Assembly (NCBI GenBank): GCA_003158415.1
Contig: PMJA01000411.1
Location: 1,110-10,023 of the forward strand
DNA length: 8,914 bases
Direction: 5' to 3'
From: Methylobacter sp.
GTDB taxonomy: Bacteria; Pseudomonadota; Gammaproteobacteria; Methylococcales; Methylomonadaceae
Below are positions 6,007 through 8,914 of the stretch, piece by piece (position 1 is the first letter of the stretch; every line of letters begins with the position of its first letter). The notes beneath the pieces are model-generated. The model ran no database searches. It worked only from the letters and a program-made list of their open reading frames with translations, and was not told the DNA's origin. The position numbers and the translations under genes were made by a program.

Positions 6007-7320
6007 ATGGGACTTAACATCAAGCGTTTTGTTAAAGAAGATCTATGGCTGTTGCACGAGCAAAAACTGCCGCCGGTTAAAGCGTCCATCATCAAATCGC
6101 TAAAAATAGCGCTCTTGGCCGCCCAGGATTTTTCCCGCGACCTGTGTCCGCTAAGGGCATCGGCGCTAACGCTGTACAGCCTGTTGTCGATAGTGCCGGT
6201 CATCGCCATGCTATTCGGCGTCGCTAAAGGCTTCGGTTTTGAAAAAATGCTGGAACAACGTTTGCTGGAACAGGCGCCGGAGCAAGACACGCTGGTGCTA
6301 CAGCTGATCAGTTTTGCCCAAAATCTGCTGGACAGCACTAAAGGCGGGGTAGTTGCAGGGATAGGCACGGTGGTACTATTTTGGACGGTTGCCAACGTGA
6401 TCGGTAATATCGAAGAGTCCTTCAACGCCATCTGGAAAATAGACCAAGGCCGGACATTAAGCCGTAAATTCAGTGATTATTTATCGCTGATGCTGTTGGC
6501 CCCGGTGCTATTAATCGCGTCCGGCAGTATTACGGTCTTTTTGAACACCAAGGTGACTTGGCTAATGACTGTCATACAATTGTCGGATTACGGCGTCTGG
6601 CTGGTCATTAAAGCATTGGGCTTGTTGCCGTTGCTGCTGATGATAGGGCTATTTTCCTTCACCTTTATTTTCATGCCTAACCATAAAATCAATGTCCGGG
6701 CGGGCATTATTGCCGGCATAGTCACCGGCGTTATGTATCATTTGTTGCAGTGGGCTTACCTCAGCCTACAGATAGGCGCATCCAGCTATAATGCCATTTA
6801 CGGCAGTTTTGCCGCGTTACCCTTATTCGTAGTCTGGCTGCAAACCGGCTGGATGGTCGTCCTGTTCGGTTGTGAGATGGCTTTTTTTCTACAGAATTAC
6901 GAGATCTATCGCAACAATAACCGCTATTCCGATTTAAGTTTATCGCTGAAAAAAGTCATTGCCCTGCAAATTACCCATTTGATTATCAAGCATTTCAGTC
7001 ACCTCAATAACCCGTTAACTGCCGCCGAAATAGCGACCCGTCTGGTGATTCCCATCGCCATTATTCAGCCGATTTTGGTAACGCTCATCGCCAGCCATAT
7101 TATTGTCGAGTTTAAAAACCAGGATGATCGGGACGAGGTTTATCAGCCCGCCGTCGACGTCAACCTGCTCACCATCGCTTATGTGATTAACGCGCTGGAA
7201 CAGTGCGGTCAGCACCATTTACCGGACATCAGCCAGGAGCGGTTGTTTATGAATGCTGTCAATAATTTCCGGCAATTGATGGAGACTTCCAAACAAAACC
7301 GGCTGTTAAAAGATATATAG
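6007..7320 (+). CDS. YihY/BrkB family inner-membrane protein
   Basis: This 437-residue integral membrane protein is of the YihY (formerly 'BrkB virulence factor', once mislabelled RNase BN) family. An amphipathic N-terminus is followed by about six membrane segments near residues 50-72, 115-135, 158-178, 198-222, 232-255 and 267-295. The hallmark loop is SSYNAIYGSFAALPLFVVWLQ at 259-279, and NVIGNIEESFNAIW (130-143) is also conserved. Residues about 300-437 form a soluble tail with a winged-helix-like look (LTAAEIATRL at 337-346). This tail occurs in the longer YihY members and is absent from short ones. Transport function has been suggested for the family but is not firmly known. The start ATG has an AAGG ribosome site at 5996-5999, seven bases upstream. 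It follows the lipoprotein gene by 38 bases on the same strand, so it may be the last gene of the moaD transcript. Confidence 0.9.
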   Translation: MGLNIKRFVKEDLWLLHEQKLPPVKASIIKSLKIALLAAQDFSRDLCPLRASALTLYSLLSIVPVIAMLFGVAKGFGFEKMLEQRLLEQAPEQDTLVLQLISFAQNLLDSTKGGVVAGIGTVVLFWTVANVIGNIEESFNAIWKIDQGRTLSRKFSDYLSLMLLAPVLLIASGSITVFLNTKVTWLMTVIQLSDYGVWLVIKALGLLPLLLMIGLFSFTFIFMPNHKINVRAGIIAGIVTGVMYHLLQWAYLSLQIGASSYNAIYGSFAALPLFVVWLQTGWMVVLFGCEMAFFLQNYEIYRNNNRYSDLSLSLKKVIALQITHLIIKHFSHLNNPLTAAEIATRLVIPIAIIQPILVTLIASHIIVEFKNQDDRDEVYQPAVDVNLLTIAYVINALEQCGQHHLPDISQERLFMNAVNNFRQLMETSKQNRLLKDI

Positions 7321-7368
7321 CTGTTGGTAGCCCTGCCCCTAAATTTTGAGTCGTCACACCATTCCGAG

Positions 7369-8022
7369 TTACCGGGCAATAAGTTGAGCCAGATCCGCCG
7401 CCATCAAATCGCAAAGCGCGACGGCTAGCGGTTCGACTGGCGCTGTAGACGGCACCAATACCGAATAAGCACCTGCCCTGCTTGCAGCGACAATACCGGC
7501 ATGAGAATCTTCCAGCACCAGACACCGGCCGATAGGCACATCAAGCACAGATGCCGCTTTCAAGAAAATATCCGGCTCGGGCTTGCCGCACGGCACATCA
7601 TCGCGGCTGATGATCGTTGCAAAAACATCGGCTATGCCAGCCAGTTCCAGGCATTCATAAGCATTGACGGCGCTGCTGTTGGTCGCCAGACAATAAGGGA
7701 TTTGCAGCTCAATGATAAATGCCAGCAGCTCAGTAAAACCGGGCCGGGTGTTAATGCCGTGGGCATTGACATGCTCGTGCCAACAAGCGCCGCTTAAGCG
7801 GTTAAATGTTTGCAGGTCAAAATCAGCGCCGCACTCAGTCCTCAGTTTTTGCTCCACAGCTTGATAATGCAGCCCGGACAGCGACCGGAAAAAAGCGTCG
7901 GACAACGTATAACCCATCGCTTTGGCCGCCCGCTGCCAGGCAATAAAGTAAGTGGGCTCGGTATCCAGAACCAGGCCGTCCATATCGAAAATAACGGCGG
8001 CAAAATCGCTGAGCTTAAGCAC
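7369..8022 (-). CDS. HAD superfamily hydrolase, beta-phosphoglucomutase-like
   Basis: This 217-residue HAD subfamily IA protein has a complete catalytic set. Nucleophile Asp13 and acid/base Asp15 are in FDMDG (12-16). Motif II is ATNSS (113-117), with Asn115 and Ser116. Lys147 is in GKPEPD (146-151), and Glu171/Asp172 in LEDSHAG (170-176). Residues 17-90 form the alpha-helical cap typical of phosphatases and beta-phosphoglucomutases of sugar phosphates. VLDTEP and RPGF (93-96) fit that group. The start is GTG at 8020-8022, preceded by AAGGTGAT at a short spacing. Eight bases overlap the end of the nucleotidyltransferase gene, so translation is coupled. Substrate is unknown; a small phosphorylated sugar or nucleotide is likely. 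It converges on the YihY gene across 48 bases (7321-7368) in which I see no terminator. It is not the lost mupP gene: its tail is quite different. Confidence 0.92.
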   Translation of the reverse strand: MLKLSDFAAVIFDMDGLVLDTEPTYFIAWQRAAKAMGYTLSDAFFRSLSGLHYQAVEQKLRTECGADFDLQTFNRLSGACWHEHVNAHGINTRPGFTELLAFIIELQIPYCLATNSSAVNAYECLELAGIADVFATIISRDDVPCGKPEPDIFLKAASVLDVPIGRCLVLEDSHAGIVAASRAGAYSVLVPSTAPVEPLAVALCDLMAADLAQLIAR

Positions 8023-8914
8023 GGATCACCTTGATATATTCGCCGTGCGCTTCACGACTGGAACCAACCACGATACGCTTGACGCCTTGCGCTGTTTGTT
8101 CCGCTATCCCCGACACTTCCACAGTTTCACCCACAACCGCTTGTCCCGTATAGGTTGCGGTGAAGCTCACTACAGAATTGAACTGCTCATGATCTATTTT
8201 AAATTCCGCCGGATAATCGAAGGCCTGGGTATCGTCGATAATCCTGCATTGCAAGGAAACAGCGCCGCATTTTTGATAAGCTGCCGCATCAGCACGCGCC
8301 GTATCATCAATGAAATTCAAATCGAATTTGCGTCCGTTAATGACGGCCTTGTTCCATTTACGCCGCTCATGCCAGACATAATCGGCATAACTCAATTCAC
8401 AGGATCGGCGTTGGTAGGATGCCTGCCAATCCTGCTCATTCAAGTCCTGCAACAACCCTTGTCCGATAAGATCGCGGACAATCACTCGGCATTGATGAAA
8501 AACAGCCCTGCCGTAACAAACCAGGTCTATATCCGATTGTTCTTGCTGCACACCTATCAGTATCGAGCCGGTAATGCCCGTGTGCGTTAAATCCAGACCG
8601 CGTTGCTGCAATAACCCGCAAAGCTGAAACAAGTCGCGCTCCACGGCATCGTGTCTGTTTGCCTGCATAATCTGTTGCAGGCGGAGCTTAGGCCTATGAT
8701 GCTTAACAATTCTCTCCAAGGCTACCGCATGTAAATGCGCATCCAAAACCGGCGAATAATGCAGGTACTCGGGATGATGTTGTCTCAGGAAAGCATTGGC
8801 CTGTTCCGTCGCCACTTTTTTCAAGCCGTGCTTATCCTTAACATAACGTAAAAAACACAGCACTTTGCCGTGCTCTATAGTGTGATCTACCACGGCAAAA
8901 ATAAGCCCTTCGGC
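8015..8914 (-). CDS. Polymerase-beta-type nucleotidyltransferase with C-terminal beta-rich domain, 5' end outside window
   Basis: The frame is open to the window edge, giving 299 visible residues. A GTG at 8893 is a possible start, but the sequence before it (AEGLIFAV) already fits the family, so I treat the gene as partial. The nucleotidyltransferase core, near residues 111-205, shows GS (116-117) followed by SDIDLVCYG. Asp128 and Asp130 are the metal-binding pair, and Asp198 in KFDLNFID is the likely third carboxylate. Upstream residues 8-85 (FLRYVKD, then PEYLHYSPVL and LERIVKHHRPK) and the final 55 or so residues (SFTATYTG, then GETVEVSG and RIVVGSS) match, by recollection, a family of predicted nucleotidyltransferases common in Euryarchaeota. 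The substrate is unknown. The stop overlaps the HAD start, so the two probably act on related substrates. Antibiotic-type or MNT-HEPN transferases are shorter and organised differently. Confidence 0.75.
   Translation of the reverse strand, partial: AEGLIFAVVDHTIEHGKVLCFLRYVKDKHGLKKVATEQANAFLRQHHPEYLHYSPVLDAHLHAVALERIVKHHRPKLRLQQIMQANRHDAVERDLFQLCGLLQQRGLDLTHTGITGSILIGVQQEQSDIDLVCYGRAVFHQCRVIVRDLIGQGLLQDLNEQDWQASYQRRSCELSYADYVWHERRKWNKAVINGRKFDLNFIDDTARADAAAYQKCGAVSLQCRIIDDTQAFDYPAEFKIDHEQFNSVVSFTATYTGQAVVGETVEVSGIAEQTAQGVKRIVVGSSREAHGEYIKVIRA

Noticed and set aside
7321..7368. Possible bidirectional terminator between the YihY and HAD genes
   Set aside because: I could not find a stem with a T-run in these 48 bases; only scattered short complementary stretches are present.
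7369..8022. The HAD gene as a relocated mupP that replaced the lost one
   Set aside because: Its cap and C-terminal tail are of the beta-phosphoglucomutase-like type and do not match the remnant tail at 1698-1769.
7952..8590. Long + strand reading frame of 212 codons
   Set aside because: It lies antisense to the nucleotidyltransferase and HAD genes, both of which have intact catalytic motifs, and its translation shows no domain.
8015..8893. GTG at 8893 as the real start of the nucleotidyltransferase
   Set aside because: The frame stays open to the window edge and the residues before the GTG fit the family's N-terminal strand, so the gene is better treated as truncated by the window.
7369..8914. 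Nucleotidyltransferase-HAD pair as a MurU-MupP-like recycling module
   Set aside because: MurU has the RmlA-type sugar-nucleotide fold, whereas this transferase shows polymerase-beta GS...DxD motifs, so the resemblance is only in the general enzyme classes.

Overview
The window looks like chromosomal housekeeping DNA from a gammaproteobacterium. Evidence: UbiG (ubiquinone synthesis), LpxD (lipid A synthesis, hence an outer membrane), molybdenum-cofactor genes, a YciK-type SDR beside ubiG, and a lipoprotein signal. The protein style and mixed codon use recall methanotrophic Methylococcales (Methylobacter/Methylomonas-like), but that placement is an impression and no marker gene settles it. I see no rRNA, tRNA, CRISPR array, transposase or phage gene.

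Layout. (1) Left edge, + strand: the C-terminal end of a DUF4160 protein, followed 12 bases later by a small DUF2442 protein. This accessory pair ends at a dispersed-repeat-like hairpin (374-409). (2) Positions 420-4183, all on the - strand and transcribed right to left: moaC, lpxD, ubiG, a 22-codon remnant of a HAD phosphatase gene, a yciK-like SDR and sufT. The genes are close together but functionally mixed: molybdopterin, lipid A, ubiquinone and Fe-S assembly. (3) Positions 4257-7320, + strand, diverging from moaC across 73 bases: moaD, moaE, a lipoprotein alpha/beta hydrolase and a YihY/BrkB membrane protein. MoaD and MoaE together form molybdopterin synthase and act directly after MoaC. 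(4) Positions 7369-8914, - strand, converging on the YihY gene: an archaeal-looking polymerase-beta-type nucleotidyltransferase (cut by the window edge) whose stop overlaps the GTG start of a HAD phosphatase.

The most notable observations are these. There is a clear gene fossil between ubiG and the SDR: the exact C-terminal tail of a MupP/phosphoglycolate-phosphatase-like protein, left after the rest of the gene was deleted. There is a translationally coupled nucleotidyltransferase-HAD pair of unknown function. An off-cluster LpxD has Gln at a normally Phe position of its uridine-binding domain. The hairpin repeat uses G-U pairs in a way that favours one transcribed strand. I did not find a convincing new multi-gene defence or mobile system. 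The nucleotidyltransferase-HAD pair at the right edge is the best candidate for undescribed biochemistry.
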